Assembly (NCBI RefSeq): GCF_029227915.1
Contig: NC_079888.1
Coordinates: 16,227,001 to 16,291,000 of the forward strand
DNA from: Hydractinia symbiolongicarpus
Lineage: Eukaryota > Cnidaria > Hydrozoa > Anthoathecata > Hydractiniidae
Length of the DNA: 64,000 nt
Reading direction: 5' to 3'
In this document: one piece after another, positions 10,624 to 24,137 of the stretch
How the letters are laid out: each line of letters starts with the position of its first letter
Numbering within the stretch: the stretch's first letter is position 1
The notes under the pieces: generated by a model
What the model saw: only the letters and a program-made list of their open reading frames with translations
Database searches by the model: none
What the model was told of the DNA's origin: nothing
Program-made: the position numbers and the translations under genes

Positions 10624-13600
10624 ACAAGCAAATATATGTAAAAATTTATCAAATAGTTGAGTATTTGTCTTCTCCTTTTCTTTTTCCCCTCAGTTCGAAA
10701 GAATTTAGGGAAATTACATAAGAAGATGTTTTTATATAAGTGAATATCTTAGTAAAGGATTTACCAAGATCTTGAGATCGGCCAACTGTGCCAGCCCTGT
10801 TGATATGTTAAAAAAATATTCAACTTGATTAACTGCAAATCTGAATTTTTATTTATTTTCAATATTATTCTGAATATTTACAAGGTAGCCAGTTTAGTGG
10901 TAAAAACACTGTTATCAATGTGGTGTCTACCCAATTTCCCTCACCATAGGTTGTTTCGTAGCTAAATAAACCCCTCGCTAAACATGCCCACACTGTGGAC
11001 TGAATCACAGACCTCGTAATTTTAAAGAAAATTTAAAGATATATTTTGCAAAAAAACATATTCTTTTGGTCGTGGATTTATTCAAAATGGTAGCTGGGTC
11101 TTTGCGCAGATAATTTTTTAACATGTGAAGAAGTATTCTTTACATCTGGACCCATTTCTTCTTGGAATGGACAAGCCACCCTAAAGTCGAGCTTTTCTAG
11201 CTTTTTTACACTACCTTGATCCAAATTGTTAAGAACCAATTATTAGCTTTTAAAAATATACGAACTCCTGGACAACTTTCCAAGTTCGTTTATATGAAAT
11301 TAACTTGTTTTTCGCAGGAGGTAGAACTTATAATTGGCATATAGTTGTAAGTTGCTGGCATAAAGCAACGTCGTTTACAGCGCCTGTAACTTTTTTGTAA
11401 CTTGTACGCCTGTAACTTGTACGCGTACAGACCTGGGTTCGAGGTTTGAGCTTGGGAATTTTGTACAAAATTGGAAAAGCTTGAGGAATTTAGCACAACT
11501 AAAAATCTCCATCCTCCGGATGAATGAACTTTTTTTTGCTTTCTGCTACATCTCAATACTTAAAAAGGGTCTGGATACAATTACTACCATCTGGATGATT
11601 AGGACTATTTATAGGTTCTGCTATCTGTCGATGTAATGTTAAAAACAGATTAATTCAAAAAAGGGGTAACTTAAGATTTATGAGTATCATGAGCGATCTT
11701 AATACTGTTTTATGAGGGGATAATACTCTCTAATATATTTTTTTGCTAATAATAGATTATTTATAGAAGCATTAGTCGTGTGTTGTTTTTCACAGTTTTT
11801 TCCCCTTTAAAGAGAAACCTCTGAGCCAAGACCTGTGGCATTTCATCCTTATATTTAGAACTGGTGCAACTTGTGAGTTGCCGGTTCCTAACGCCAATAA
11901 AGTTTTTTGTCATAGAAGATTTAGATCGACATACATGTTTTTCTTTAGGAAAATCAACCAATTCTAACCAAACTGCTCATTTTTCTTATTTTTACATTAT
12001 TCTAAACAATATACTTATTGTTTTAATCCAGAAAGTGTGTATAGGCTGTAGGATATGGTCCGATATAAAATGTCTTTTGTATTACCTCATTTCTACTTTT
12101 AGAGATGACTCAGATATAAAACTTGTGAAATAATCAACTTAGGACGGATGGAATTTGCATAAGCTGCAAAATTAAAGAATGTTCATGGAACTTGAGAGAG
12201 CTCTGGGTTTTTTTCAGAGAATCTCTTTTAAGATTAAGAAACGTTAACAAAAGTTATAATATTTTCATTTGATTGGAACCATAAATATATATCTTTAAGT
12301 ATAAAGACTATAAACAAAACAAAAAATTCACTAGAAGATTTCCTCGGAGGGGGCTGCAAAAAGGCGGTTAAACGTTTGCCTGGTGGTCTAAGTTATTTCA
12401 GTATCATCCTTAAAGGGCGGTGTGAATATAGCCAGGGCGCACACCCACGCCCAAACAAAACATTCGAAAAGACAAGCATCTTAACGTGGTAGCAATAAAA
12501 ACAACAGTGAATGTGACTTGAAGTATCTAAGAAGAAATATTCATAAGGGTGTATTTTCGCGTTTTGAGATTTTAAGAGTTGGCGCACGCGCAGACGGAAT
12601 GACCGTGTGCAGGCGGAACTGATAGAGCGTGCATATGAGTTGAGAGCCACCCTTCGCCTAAATATAAAAAACATATAATGGGGCTTTCGGCAACCGTAAT
12701 CACAGCTCGCATAAAAGAATATTTGTGTACGAACCCCGTATATGTATTTCCAAATTTCACATTATGGATCCTGTTTACAGTGGTATTGTCATATCATTGA
12801 CTTTACTCCGGTTGCCAAAAAACAACCACATTTAAGAATTTATTAGACTGCGAGACCCAGTCAATGAAAGAGTTTCTTTAGAAAAAACCGCATTGTTCAA
12901 GTTTTAGAAATTTTTTATTAGACTGCGGGACACGATCATACTTTTTGTTTTTACAATTTGTTGACTAGTTTACATTATTTTACAATCAAAATAGGTAATA
13001 GTTTTTTTTATCGGTTGCAAACTTTTAAATGTTGTAATTAAAGAATGGAAGCGTCCCTGAAAATTCTTAGCAGTCTCCCGTATGCAATTCACTATTGGGG
13101 TTAAAAAATATATATATAGCTAAAATAACTCCTTACTATTTTAAATCCATTTTATTTAGTCTAAAAATATTGATTTCTCACTGCTTTCAAGTAGTTGTCC
13201 TCGTTAAAATATTTTTAGACATACCTCATTCTAGTCTAATTGATCAGATTAACTTCTACGACAATAAATCATTTTTTATTGGAGTCGCACGTTTTAATCC
13301 TCCCACAGCTTTTTTAAGAGTTTTGACTTTTATTGACTTCGTTGAAAACACGCATTGTGTCATACGTCAATACTTGGTCATATTCTACCCAGCAAATCTA
13401 ATCAATATGTCATTAATTTGACGTTAATTAACCAAACGTACTTTTTTAATTTGTCAGCGGTACATCTCATCAGGACAGCCATGTTTAAATGTGATTAACG
13501 GGAACTCGTTTATTTCCTAATCACCTGAGTTGATTTCGAAACTGCTAATTGTTGATAGCATGAAGAATAATATTTGCTCCTGTATATCACAGATTTCCAT

Positions 13601-13869
13601 TTAGCTAATGAGACGTGAGGTAAACAATGGAAGTTCTGATCATGTTTCCTGATTGGTGGTCACATTCTCCTTTTATATAAGTGGACAGTTTATACCCAAT
13701 CAGTAAATGACAGCTAAAATCAATTTTTAGGGATTAAAAGTTTTTTAGAAAATTAGTAACTTAAAATAGAAATTAAATTAAATAAATAAATGAATAAAAA
13801 ATTGGGCTGCCAGTTAACTTTATATATATTTGTACTATTCGTGGTTGTTTAGCCTTTGCGACATGTCAA
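10624..13869. other. No gene recognised
   Basis: Several short open frames occur (for example 11864-12133 and 13095-13421), but none has a domain, signal peptide or convincing splice partners. A weak tRNA-like A-box stretch lies near 10886-10910 and a B-box-like GGGTTCGAGG near 11430, possibly old SINE pieces. Confidence 0.4.
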
Positions 13870-14501
13870 GTAAGCGCTAGCAGCTTTGGCATAGGCAACA
13901 AACCCTGGAGACGGGCATGGTTGTAAGCGCTAGCAGCTTTGGCATAGGCAACAAACCCTGGGGACGGCATGATTGTAAGCGCTAGCAGCTTTGGCATAGG
14001 CAACAAACCCTGGGGACGGCATGATTGTAAGCGCTAGCAGCTTTGGCATAGGCAACTAACCCTGGGGACGGCATGATTGTAAGCGCTAGCAGCTTTGGCA
14101 TAGGCAACTAACCCTGGGGACGGGCATGGTTGTAAGCGCTAGCAGCTTTGGCATAGGCAACAAACCCTGGGGACGGCATGATTGTAAGCGCTAGCAGCTT
14201 TGGCATAGGCAACTAACCCTGGGGACGGGCATGATTGTAAGCGCTAGCAGCTTTGGCATAGGCAACTAACCCTGGGGACGGCATGATTGTAAGCGCTAGC
14301 AGCTTTGGCATAGGCAACTAACCCTGGGGACGGGGATGATTGTAAGCGCTAGCAGCTTTGGCATAGGCAACTAACCCTGGGGACGGGGATGGTTGTAAGC
14401 GCTAGCAGCTTTGGCATAGGCAACTAACCCTGGGGACGGCATGATTGTAAGCGCTAGCAGCTTTGGCATAGGCAACAAACCCTGGGGACGGGCATGGTTG
14501 T
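13870..14501. repeat. Tandem array, about 53-bp unit, 12 copies
   Basis: Each unit carries GTAAGCGCTAGCAGCTTTGG, then GCATAGGCAAC[AT]AACCCTGG and a variable GGACGG(G)CATG end. Copies differ mainly by A/T at one site, an optional G, and CATG versus GATG, so the array is young or homogenised. The AACCCTGGGGACG portion resembles the end of hairpin family H. Confidence 0.9.
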
Positions 14502-17500
14502 ATTGGATAACAATGTCAGGAAAGCAAACAACACTTTTTATCTATCAGGGGGTTGACGAATTTGTTATGAAAGTGGACGCCCAATATATCTAGACAAAGG
14601 ACTTCTGTGTTAGAAAAGACAAAACTTGTCTTCGTATCTCTGAAGAAAAAGGTGTTCCGCCGGTTTAGTGAGCCGTGTGTACGGTTTTACGAAGAACATT
14701 TTTCACCAAATCAATATTTTCATTGTTTGAGATTAAATCTGTTTTCAGAGAATATAAAATAACTTAAGCTAAACCTTTAATTGTTGGAATTGTATTCGGA
14801 AATGAAAATGAAATTAATTTAATGCACATTAGTAAAGAAAAATAATAAGTAAGAACAATTTACAAGTTTTATTATCATTTGTCATTTTTGTAAAAAAAAA
14901 GCATAAAAGGCTGGTTGCATTTCTAGATTAAGTGCAAACCTGAAAATCTTTTCTTAAAAAAGCTGCCATCTTTAAAAATAATAATAAACGTGAAAGAAAA
15001 AAAACGGACGAAATGCCACAAATAGTGGGGTAAAACATGCGGAAGACAGTGTGTGTGACAAAGTTTTGTAAATATTAAAGTAAAAGAGATGTTTACCACA
15101 AAAATTTTCGTCTCAAAACCATACAACACTATCAAACCACAAGCTAGTATGGATAGTACAATACACGCGTGAGTAAAAATGTGTTTACACCTCCCATCAT
15201 GGCGGAGAATGAATAAACGTCACTAAATAGGTTTTGTAAATTTTTTTATGGACAGAAAGTGTATCTATAATACGTGCGTATAATCAAATGTGGACGAATT
15301 TTCTTGCAGCCGTTTTATTGTATCAATAGAATCCCAGGATGCACCATGTTTTACTTACCAGAATATTTTCGCGCCAAAAACTAGCAAGCGTTAAATCACC
15401 TAGTAAGTAATTAACTCCCTGAAAGAGGAAATTTATTGCATTATATCATTTTGAAACAGCCGCCTGCAGAATATTCTTATTATATTCCTGTGACAAAAAA
15501 ACATTAAGCCAAATAAAAGAAAGATTGAGGAAATTTGCAGACGCGAAACAGGAAATGTCCAAGGTATACTAATTGTTTTGCAGAAACAAATATCAGCGTG
15601 AATACGCAATTGTTCGAGTTAAAATTCGAGTTAAAAAAACTTTGGTTGACTACACATTCTTAAAAAGCAACATGACATTTGCATGGGAAAGTAGAAGTAC
15701 TGTATCGTTTTTTTTTGTACTTTTTCGAGAAAAGCACGAAATGAATCAATGGGAGACGGATATGATTGACGTCACCACTTTATATGACAAAACACACGCC
15801 ACGATAGATGGATAGATAAAAAAGACATGATATGTTCCGGTGGGATACTGTGATCGCTTATTGATTACTGTTACTCATTTTATGACTGTACATCTATCAA
15901 ATTATGCATCCAGTGAAATCGTATTTTACACGATTCAAATTTTTATATTTTGTCAATGAAGTACAGAACTGTTGTTAAGCGTTACGTCAACCTCGTCCCC
16001 AGATTTATTTGCTTCTCCACGGCGCTGCCTATTCTGATAGTTCTAGCGACAGCAAAAAGTGCTGGGGCAAAGCTTGGCATTACGTGTTTATCCAAATTCT
16101 TATAAAAGCAGAGAAAGGCTAACTTTGTTTCCAGTGCCCTTTTTACGTCTATCTGTTCGGCCACCTGTTACATAAAGCAGTTCACGTTTAGGGAACTGTG
16201 AAAGCTACCATATTAAATGCTGAGACAAAGAGGTGAACTTTCCGGGGATAAAACGAGATTTACAAAGGTCCTTTAAAAGAATGTTTGGTTAAAAAATTGC
16301 ATACTTCTGCAACATAACAGGATTACAAGAATTTAATTTAAAATAAGTTAAAAAATTTTAGTTATTCTTCTAACGATGGGGTGCCATGCATCTCGTTTGA
16401 TGTGCTTTCAATTACACATAATCGTATTTGCTAAAGACTCCGCCTCATTTTAATACTTTGTAACGAGAAAGTGTTGATAAGTCAACTCTCCACCATTGTT
16501 CTCCATCGTAGGGTATTTAATTAACCAGTAGTTAATGCTGGTTTTAAGTGTTTGATGTAAAAAGCAGATACTTCTTAAGTGCTTGTTTAAAGTTGTGCAC
16601 GATTTTGATTTATATACTTATTTATTTCGTTGTTGTTTTTTTCGTTTATTGGATATATTCTGTATAGAAATATCTTCATGTGTCGATAAATTAAAGTTTA
16701 ATTGTTCTGTCAGTTAACTCATTAAACTTATCCGTGGCGGAAGTTCAAATGGGCTCTGCTGAACAACATTTAATTATTGGATAAAAATATTTTGGGTTAG
16801 TCAAATTGTTGTGGGTTGAAGGAGATTAAAAAACTGACAAATTATTGTCCAAGATTTTAAAATTTCAACCACATAAGAAGATCGAAGGGAAATCCGGTAA
16901 GGTCTATGTTGAAATGTACTTTTTTGTATTTTCTTCAAATAAATTTTTATAACTACTAAGTGGGCGGTAATTAACACCTTTTTCATCATGCAAATTATCA
17001 CTGTGAATATACCTGATACGCCCCGAGTGGCGATAATTGTCCACAAAGAGTTTGCGTTCAAAGTAACGCCAAAAATGGCTGGCATTAAAACGGCCGGTGT
17101 AAAATTAGGGCTGTTTTAAAAAATAGTATACACACAATATACACAAACTTTTCTCTATTTAATTTTTCTGTTAATTATTATTACAACTTTTAAATTATAC
17201 TATAATTATAAATACAAATTGTAATTGGTACGTAACCATGGAGACATGCCCTTCACCGCTTGATTAATCGAGCCTAGCTTGTTGGTCATTTCAAGCAGAA
17301 TTTTTTTTATGTTAGAGCTTTAGGTTGTTTAAAAGTTGTCGCATATTAAAAATTTTGGCACACAAATTTTGTTCTTTTTTGCTTCAAACGTGTACAATTT
17401 TAGTAAGGCTTGAAATTTTCTGTTGTTCTTTATCACAGCAGAAATTCTAGATTTTCTTGAGAATATATCGAAACTTGAAAATGTCGTGAATAAAAGACCA

Positions 17501-17627
17501 TTTAACGCAATTAATATATTCTGGTTTTGTTATTTTATGTATGTATGTATTTCTTCAAATTAGAAAAATGTTCATGTTTTCATTCTCCTGGTCGGCAAAT
17601 GTCACGTGATACTTTTAAACTAATTAA

Positions 17628-17722
17628 AGGTCCGTATTTTTTAGAGTAGCCATTATGATTTGAGGGAAAACACGCCGTTCACGCAGTCGCTTTTATAAAT
17701 AGGGGCTGAATTTTTTATAGAG
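17628..17722 (+). repeat. Interspersed repeat family R3, copy 2
   Basis: Matches 85-180 in direct orientation over about 95 bases; no coding capacity. Confidence 0.6.
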
Positions 17723-18432
17723 TATTTGTTTTCTAGGAGAGTTTTTACTAGTTAAGCTTTAGTTTAATTTAGATTCTTGTATAACTAAAGCTTCTCCTGT
17801 GAGAGTTTGACCGTGAACGGTCCGTGTTTTTTTTCAACCAAAAATTGTACCACATGACATTTCGACCGGGAAAATACGTGCTATTTTCTCGTTGCTTAGG
17901 AGTTCATAATTTCTGAAAAATCTTTTAAAGTGTTTAACGATATTAATTTTTGAATTAATTAATGAAAGACAAAAAAAATTAAAATGCGGAACATAAAAGT
18001 AATGTTAGCAGAATATCTCATGAGATGTTAATATTGTAAGTATTAGCACCTTTTCAAGATGTACTATTATATTTGTATTTATTACATAAAGTTGCGGAGA
18101 AGGCGTGTCTACAATGTCAGATTCGCAACATGTAGTCCCGAGGTCACAAAAAGCTACCATTTTCCCGGTATATTCAAAGTCATTACGTCATCGAGTGTAA
18201 CCCATCCTGCTGAAGTTCATCACGTCTGCGAATTGCAACATCATGCAATCTTGGTATTAGAAACAAGAGGACATTGTCATTGATTGAAAAAAATATTTTT
18301 ACTCACTGTGCGAATATGTAACAGAGGAAGAACATTTTTTTATAATATCCGCAAATTTATTGGCCATTAAAAAATTGAATTGATTTGCTACAAGAATAGG
18401 TCTTAGTTTTTACTATGATGATAGCAAATTTT

Positions 18433-18540
18433 ATTCTCGTCCCTAAGGCTTCTTTAGCTTAAATGGAAGCCGTTATTACGAAGTGGCCAACGTCGCTATC
18501 AACTTTATCAACAAGGCAAAATGCCCTGGGGACGAGGTTG
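18433..18540. repeat. Hairpin repeat family H, copy 5
   Basis: TTCTCGTCCCTAAGGC on the left and GCCCTGGGGACGAGGTTGG on the right are near reverse complements about 100 bases apart, enclosing non-coding sequence. Confidence 0.55.
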
Positions 18541-21500
18541 GACCCCCTTTAGCAGTACCCTCGTTGGTAGCAGTAACAGTAGTAACTGAAGACTCTATCC
18601 TTTGTGAATAATAATTTTGCTTTCTGACATGTGGCTAGTGCGCCATCATTTTAAGAACATCAATAAAACATATCCAGTGAACAATCAACTTACTGGGAAG
18701 AGAGTGAAAATATATTAATATAAAATCTACTAAGGAAAAGAGACATAATCAAGTAAAAGTTGCACGAAGTTTTTGACAGCACTTCTAAACTCAAAGACAT
18801 AAAGAGTATATTCTAAAAGCACAACCCGTCTCGTTAACACTTACAAAAATACGTGCACGTTGATCTGTAAAATAATGAAGGGCTCTGAAAATACTTTCTT
18901 CAGACGAAAAGAGGACCTCCTTCTATCAATTAATAAACATAAAGAATATATTAAAAATCAATAATTCAAAGAAATAAAATATTAAGAAAAAAATTAAAAC
19001 TATGAGTCATAACTTATTTTCATATATATATTCATTTTCGTTTTTTTTTTTGAAATCTCTCTTTATTAGCCCATTATTAAAACTGTAAATATGCAATTAA
19101 GAACCAATCAATGTTAAATGTCATTTTTTTTGCTGAACTTTTCCCATATCCTGCTGCGTCAACGTTTTCACCTGTTATTGCATCGGTCATACGTTTAATG
19201 ACAGAATGACCATATAGATTTTGCAACAATATGTTTGGTATTTCCATGATGGTACTTAATGCAACATTAATGAGAAAATGGATACATTGTTGATATTAAT
19301 GGCGAATCAGCATTTATTAAAAATTTTAAACAACATGCGAGGGCTCTGAACCCACGCAAACATGTGAGTGCTTGTGTAACGCTGGGAAATCACACGTGTC
19401 ACCTTTATCACTTGAACTTTTAAACTGATCTGACATTCTGGACAAAATTTTGTTTGATTTATTTATGGAGTTCTCTTGGCACTCTCCACATTTGAAAAGT
19501 TATTTTTTCAGTTACCATCATGTAGAAATTTTTGTGACATGAAGTTGACCATTGATTTCTTATCGTGATAGTTGTTGTAATTTCAGGAAAACAGTCGGTA
19601 GCGAGATTCGTGTAACAAAAAGACTTTGGTCCTGTATCTTGTTGTTTACTCCGAATACACTATACTACAACTTTGTGTACTATATAACCTTTTTTTAATA
19701 CAAAACTTGCAAGCAATTCAAGGCTCAAATTTGAAGGGAAAGTAGAACATTCCTTGTGGAGTCTTTAGTATTTTTACAGTATTTATTCTCCTACTCCAGG
19801 CTCTCCTTATTCGAAGTCGCAAAATTAAAGGGGAACACTTAATCAACGATATAAAATGACTTGCACGCTTCACATCCAACAAAAAATGTTTTTTTGTTTA
19901 TCTGATTCAACCAAACATGAGCTTGGCTTATTTTTAATGATTTTCACCAAGCAACAAATTAGCCTGTGTTTGCTGGCAAATTGAGCAGCAGCGAGGCTGA
20001 ACAAAAAATTATTGTTGTTTATTATAAAATGAGCGTGGTTGTTGAAACGAAAAATAAGTTCACACTGCATTGTTTTGTTTGGTAGAAAAAACAGCGGCTG
20101 CACAGTTTAGCATCCCGGATAACACAATTAGAATGTCGACCAGAAAAGTTTAAAAGTTATCAAATTAAATGTGCCTCGATTAAGTTAAATAAAAGCTAAT
20201 CCAAACTAAAATTAAGATAAATATAAAAAGGATATGCTCTAATGAAAATCCCCATTAAGTGGGATTATCTTTGTTCCGAAGTCGAGGTTGGGCTCTGTTC
20301 TCGTTTCCGGATCAAATTTCAGACAGCAAACAATACATACAAAAAAGTATCCGGAGTTATTCTTAATTTTTGAATGTTTCGCGCGTCATCAAGGTGTTCC
20401 GCGGGAAAATGAGTTTAAAACTTTGTGTTCCATTTAAAACATGAATAATCCGGAATGTTATTTTGGTTGTTCTTACAAACTTGGTAATAATATATATCTC
20501 CCCTAAGAGGAAATCTGTGAAGAAAGGAAAAATAATTTAATGCAATCTCTTATTATGCTAAAACTGGGAAGATGTTTTAAAACATGAATCCGACTTCACA
20601 GGCGTTCACTCGCTAAGATGGCTTCGTTACATGAGACTTCCTACTAAACTTATTCGTCATCAGAATTTTAACTGACTTTTAAAAACTTTAATATCTCGTA
20701 TACATCATCATTTATTGGTGTGAGTTACATGAAGAAACTTTAATTCACGTTGATAGAGAAAAGAAGGTAATAAACATCTAAATTTTTAGTGTTAGCTTAG
20801 TTAGTACTTTTTTTCGTTGCGGCTTAATTTATAAATTTATATTGAACTGAAATCGAAATCCTACTTTATTGTAAAAATATACATACAATTATTTCGTTAG
20901 CTTTTTTTTTAAAAAAAATCCTTTACTTTGTAAGGCAGTTTGGTAAAATAAAATTAATTATGCCAGTTCAGTGAAGGGCTTTATTATTCGTGTTTGTTAT
21001 TCGAACAGATTTTTAAAACTGATCAAATACTGTTGAAAGCGAAAACAAATCTTAAAGGCTGCAATTACTTTAGTAAATACATTTTAAAAGACTTTTTTGA
21101 TTCAAAGATTTACAGACACTTCAACTCGTGGCTACCTACACAAACAAATATATAATACCATCAATTTTATTACCAGACAGATATTGTACTGAAAACTGAA
21201 TATGTTGGCATGGAATACTTCAATGATGATTTGATAGAATGCGAATTGAATTATTGAAACATAATCTAAGATGATGGATGCCAGCTCACAAGAGAACTAT
21301 TTTTTCTCGTGATATTCTGTTTTAACAAAAATGTGACTTATTTCACTTTATATTTAAGTACGCGATAAATATATAATACGTTTCAATACATTAAGAAAAG
21401 AAGAAAAAGACAATATTAATCAAGTCAATAGCATTTGCCTTATTAATCCAAACCAACTATTTCTTTATCTCTCACGAAATCATATCATGAAATTTTAGAT

Positions 21501-22724
21501 CCAGGTGTTAAACAAGAAAACTTTCACGTGATAACGTTTGTATAAAGTTAAAAGAAACCGAAGAATTCTCCCAAACAACACAAACGAATATTTTAAAAAC
21601 AGAATTAGATAATAGGGATTTTTCTTTCTCTTCTCGTTAATCATAACATGCGGATTGATGGGTTAATTTTTCATAATTAATCATTTAAATTATAGCTGTA
21701 ATCACCCACTAATGGGTTTCCTTTAATGTTAAAGAACGTATTAAAGAAGATGTAATTAATGATCAGTTACCACAAACTGTTAATGGAGTGTTTAAAACAA
21801 TAGATCTTCTAAATACAAGTATAAACAAGGCGATGAAATAGGTTATCATTATATTTCTAACGCAGAAGTGAACGCACGTAGGAAATCATTGACTCATAAA
21901 AGGTACTTTTTTTTCGTGCATGTATTTGATGTAATGTTTTTAATTTATTTATATAACATTATTTTTCTATAAAGTTACTTCTATGTAGATATATTACATA
22001 AATAAAACACTTTCTCTATCTCTAAAGTTTATATAACATTGAGTTTCTTGTTAGGAACTTGAAAATACTTTATGCGAGTAATTTAAAGTTTCTAGAATTA
22101 TGTAGTTTTTATTTGAATAATCAAGATCGCTCTGGAATATTTTGGATTTGTACTTAATAATATTTATTGTTATATAAAAAAAACATGTATATATAAATAT
22201 AATACATATTAAATTTAAACTTTTAATTCTTATATTATTATACCACATCGTTATAACAATCCCATTTGCTTTTCAACTTCAACATAGCATGCAAAATTTG
22301 CCCAATATTCTCACACATCACACAGACTTTGAAATTTATTTTTTTTTAATTTTTAATCACTTATATTCACCATACAAAAAAACACGTGGTCTCTCGATAT
22401 ATTGTAAAGAATTAAAAATACCAAATGATAAGTCCATACTGAGATTGCCCACTAAACGTGATGGCGTGCCGTGTTTACAAAAATTCCAAGTTTTAGTTGA
22501 ATCTGTTAAACCTAGGTTAAACAGGACTGTAAAATGTTGATAGTAACTTATCTTTTATTTCATTCTAGATCAAAATTATTGAAGTACTCTGAGAACATTG
22601 CAAAAAAAAAGAAGTTCCTGACAAAGATAAATATTGCAAAAATCGAAGAACAGTTTCAAAACGTTTTATAGCTAGTATAAACCGAACTTTAAACCGACCA
22701 GCAGCTGTAACAGCGTTCAAAAAA

Positions 22725-24077
22725 ATGGCTAAAGTATACTACGCTTTATTTTTATTATTTGCTGTGCATGGGATTGTTCACACATGTCCACAACAGTGTC
22801 ATTGTAACGGAAAGAAAATGACTTGTGAACGTGTGACACTTACGAAGGATGTATTAAAAGCATTAGTCATACCATCAAACATAACCGAAGTCGTTCTGGA
22901 TGACAATGAACTCAGCGAGTTATCACAGTATAGTCTAAGAAATTTCAAACATTTATTAGCATTAAGAATCACTAATAACAGATTAACATCTTTACCCGAT
23001 AATCTTTTTAATGGCTTCAGCAATTTGAAGAGCTTAATATTGAATAACAATCTATTAACGTCGCTTCGTTCGGAAATATTTAACGGTCTTAACAACCTTC
23101 GTCGTTTGGAAATCAAGGACAACAAAATACAAGAATTAACCCCCGGCGTGTTTAACGATTTGTACTTTATACAGATCATTCGGTTGTCCGGAAACGAAAT
23201 AAAAGAGGTACCCGACGGGGTGTTTACTCCGTTAAAATGGTTGCGTGATTTGTTTCTTACCGGTAACGAACTGGCTCGCATTGGTGAGAAAGCCTTCCAG
23301 AATCTAACCATGAATCGCTTGCTATTGTCCAGCAATAAATTAACAACAATACCAGTAAATGCTTTCAAAGGTTTTAAAATATCTGGAAAAATGATTCTTT
23401 TAGATAACCCCCTGGATTGTCATTGCGAGCATGCGATGAATTATGCAGTCCGCTTGCAGAACTTGAGAAATAAAGTATGGGGGTATTGTACGACGCCATA
23501 TTACATGTTGAACAAACATGTCATGCAGGCTCATAACGATATGCAGTGTACTTTATGTGATTTACAGCCGTGCAAAAATGGCGGACACTGCTCTGGAAAC
23601 AAAACAGCATTTAACTGCGCATGCCCGGAGAAGTTTAAGGGGAAATCTTGCGAAGTAAGTATATGTCGAGCTGAGATAAAGTATATCACAAAGATTGTAG
23701 AAGTTCCTGTCATTAAGACTGTTGACGGCGGAAGCACTATCCCTTTAAAACAGAAAATTATCAACAGGACAGAATACATCGTCGTGAAGAAGAAGGTCCA
23801 CAACAGAGATGACCATCAAAAACTTATGATTTTATACGCCATGTGTGCGCTCGAATTCATTGTCATTCTATGTTTCGTTGCGTATTTTGGCTTGAGAAGG
23901 TATAATGATTGGAAATTACAGAAGAAATATGAACATGAAAAAAGTCGGAAACTTTTATTGAACATACGAAATGAAACGAACGCTAAATTAGCCAAATCAT
24001 TATGCCAGCAGCAGGAAGATGAAGAATTCCCGTTTGATGTGAAAAATATGATTTTAAAAGGAGCTGTTCCTGTATAA
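22725..24077 (+). CDS. LRR-EGF type I transmembrane protein, 450 aa, single exon
   Basis: The ATG sits in a purine-rich context (AAAAAATGGCT) and starts a signal peptide (1-20). An LRRNT cap follows (CPQQCHC, 21-34), then about six or seven 24-residue leucine-rich repeats (50-225), an LRRCT cap beginning NPLDCHC (228-275), and one EGF domain (278-314, CKNGGHC...CACPEKFKGKSC). After a stalk, residues 367-390 form a transmembrane helix. A basic ~60-residue tail has no kinase or TIR domain. The layout resembles Slit/LRIG-like adhesion or guidance receptors, with the outside facing the extracellular space and ligands unknown. I cannot assign an orthologue. The coding part is intronless, unusual for this window, which may reflect retrocopying or simply a compact receptor gene. 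No clear AATAAA follows the stop. Confidence 0.92.
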   Translation: MAKVYYALFLLFAVHGIVHTCPQQCHCNGKKMTCERVTLTKDVLKALVIPSNITEVVLDDNELSELSQYSLRNFKHLLALRITNNRLTSLPDNLFNGFSNLKSLILNNNLLTSLRSEIFNGLNNLRRLEIKDNKIQELTPGVFNDLYFIQIIRLSGNEIKEVPDGVFTPLKWLRDLFLTGNELARIGEKAFQNLTMNRLLLSSNKLTTIPVNAFKGFKISGKMILLDNPLDCHCEHAMNYAVRLQNLRNKVWGYCTTPYYMLNKHVMQAHNDMQCTLCDLQPCKNGGHCSGNKTAFNCACPEKFKGKSCEVSICRAEIKYITKIVEVPVIKTVDGGSTIPLKQKIINRTEYIVVKKKVHNRDDHQKLMILYAMCALEFIVILCFVAYFGLRRYNDWKLQKKYEHEKSRKLLLNIRNETNAKLAKSLCQQQEDEEFPFDVKNMILKGAVPV

Positions 24078-24105
24078 AAGTATTTTCTTATAATATAAAA
24101 TTTAC

Positions 24106-24137
<32 letters not shown>

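Larger units (their letters stand above)
14502..22724. other. Long AT-rich stretch without a recognised gene
   Basis: Contains the second R3 copy (17628-17722), a family H hairpin (18433-18540) and a single family H end at 15991. Open frames are short and low-complexity. A possible 3' splice site TTTCATTCTAG near 22558-22568 could begin a 5' leader exon of the LRR gene. Confidence 0.45.

Noticed and set aside
13870-14501. CRISPR array
   Set aside because: The ~53-bp units are contiguous with no unique spacers, and the genome is eukaryotic.
22799-23368. 189-codon minus-strand frame
   Set aside because: Antisense shadow of the LRR repeats, which are periodic and keep the opposite frame open.
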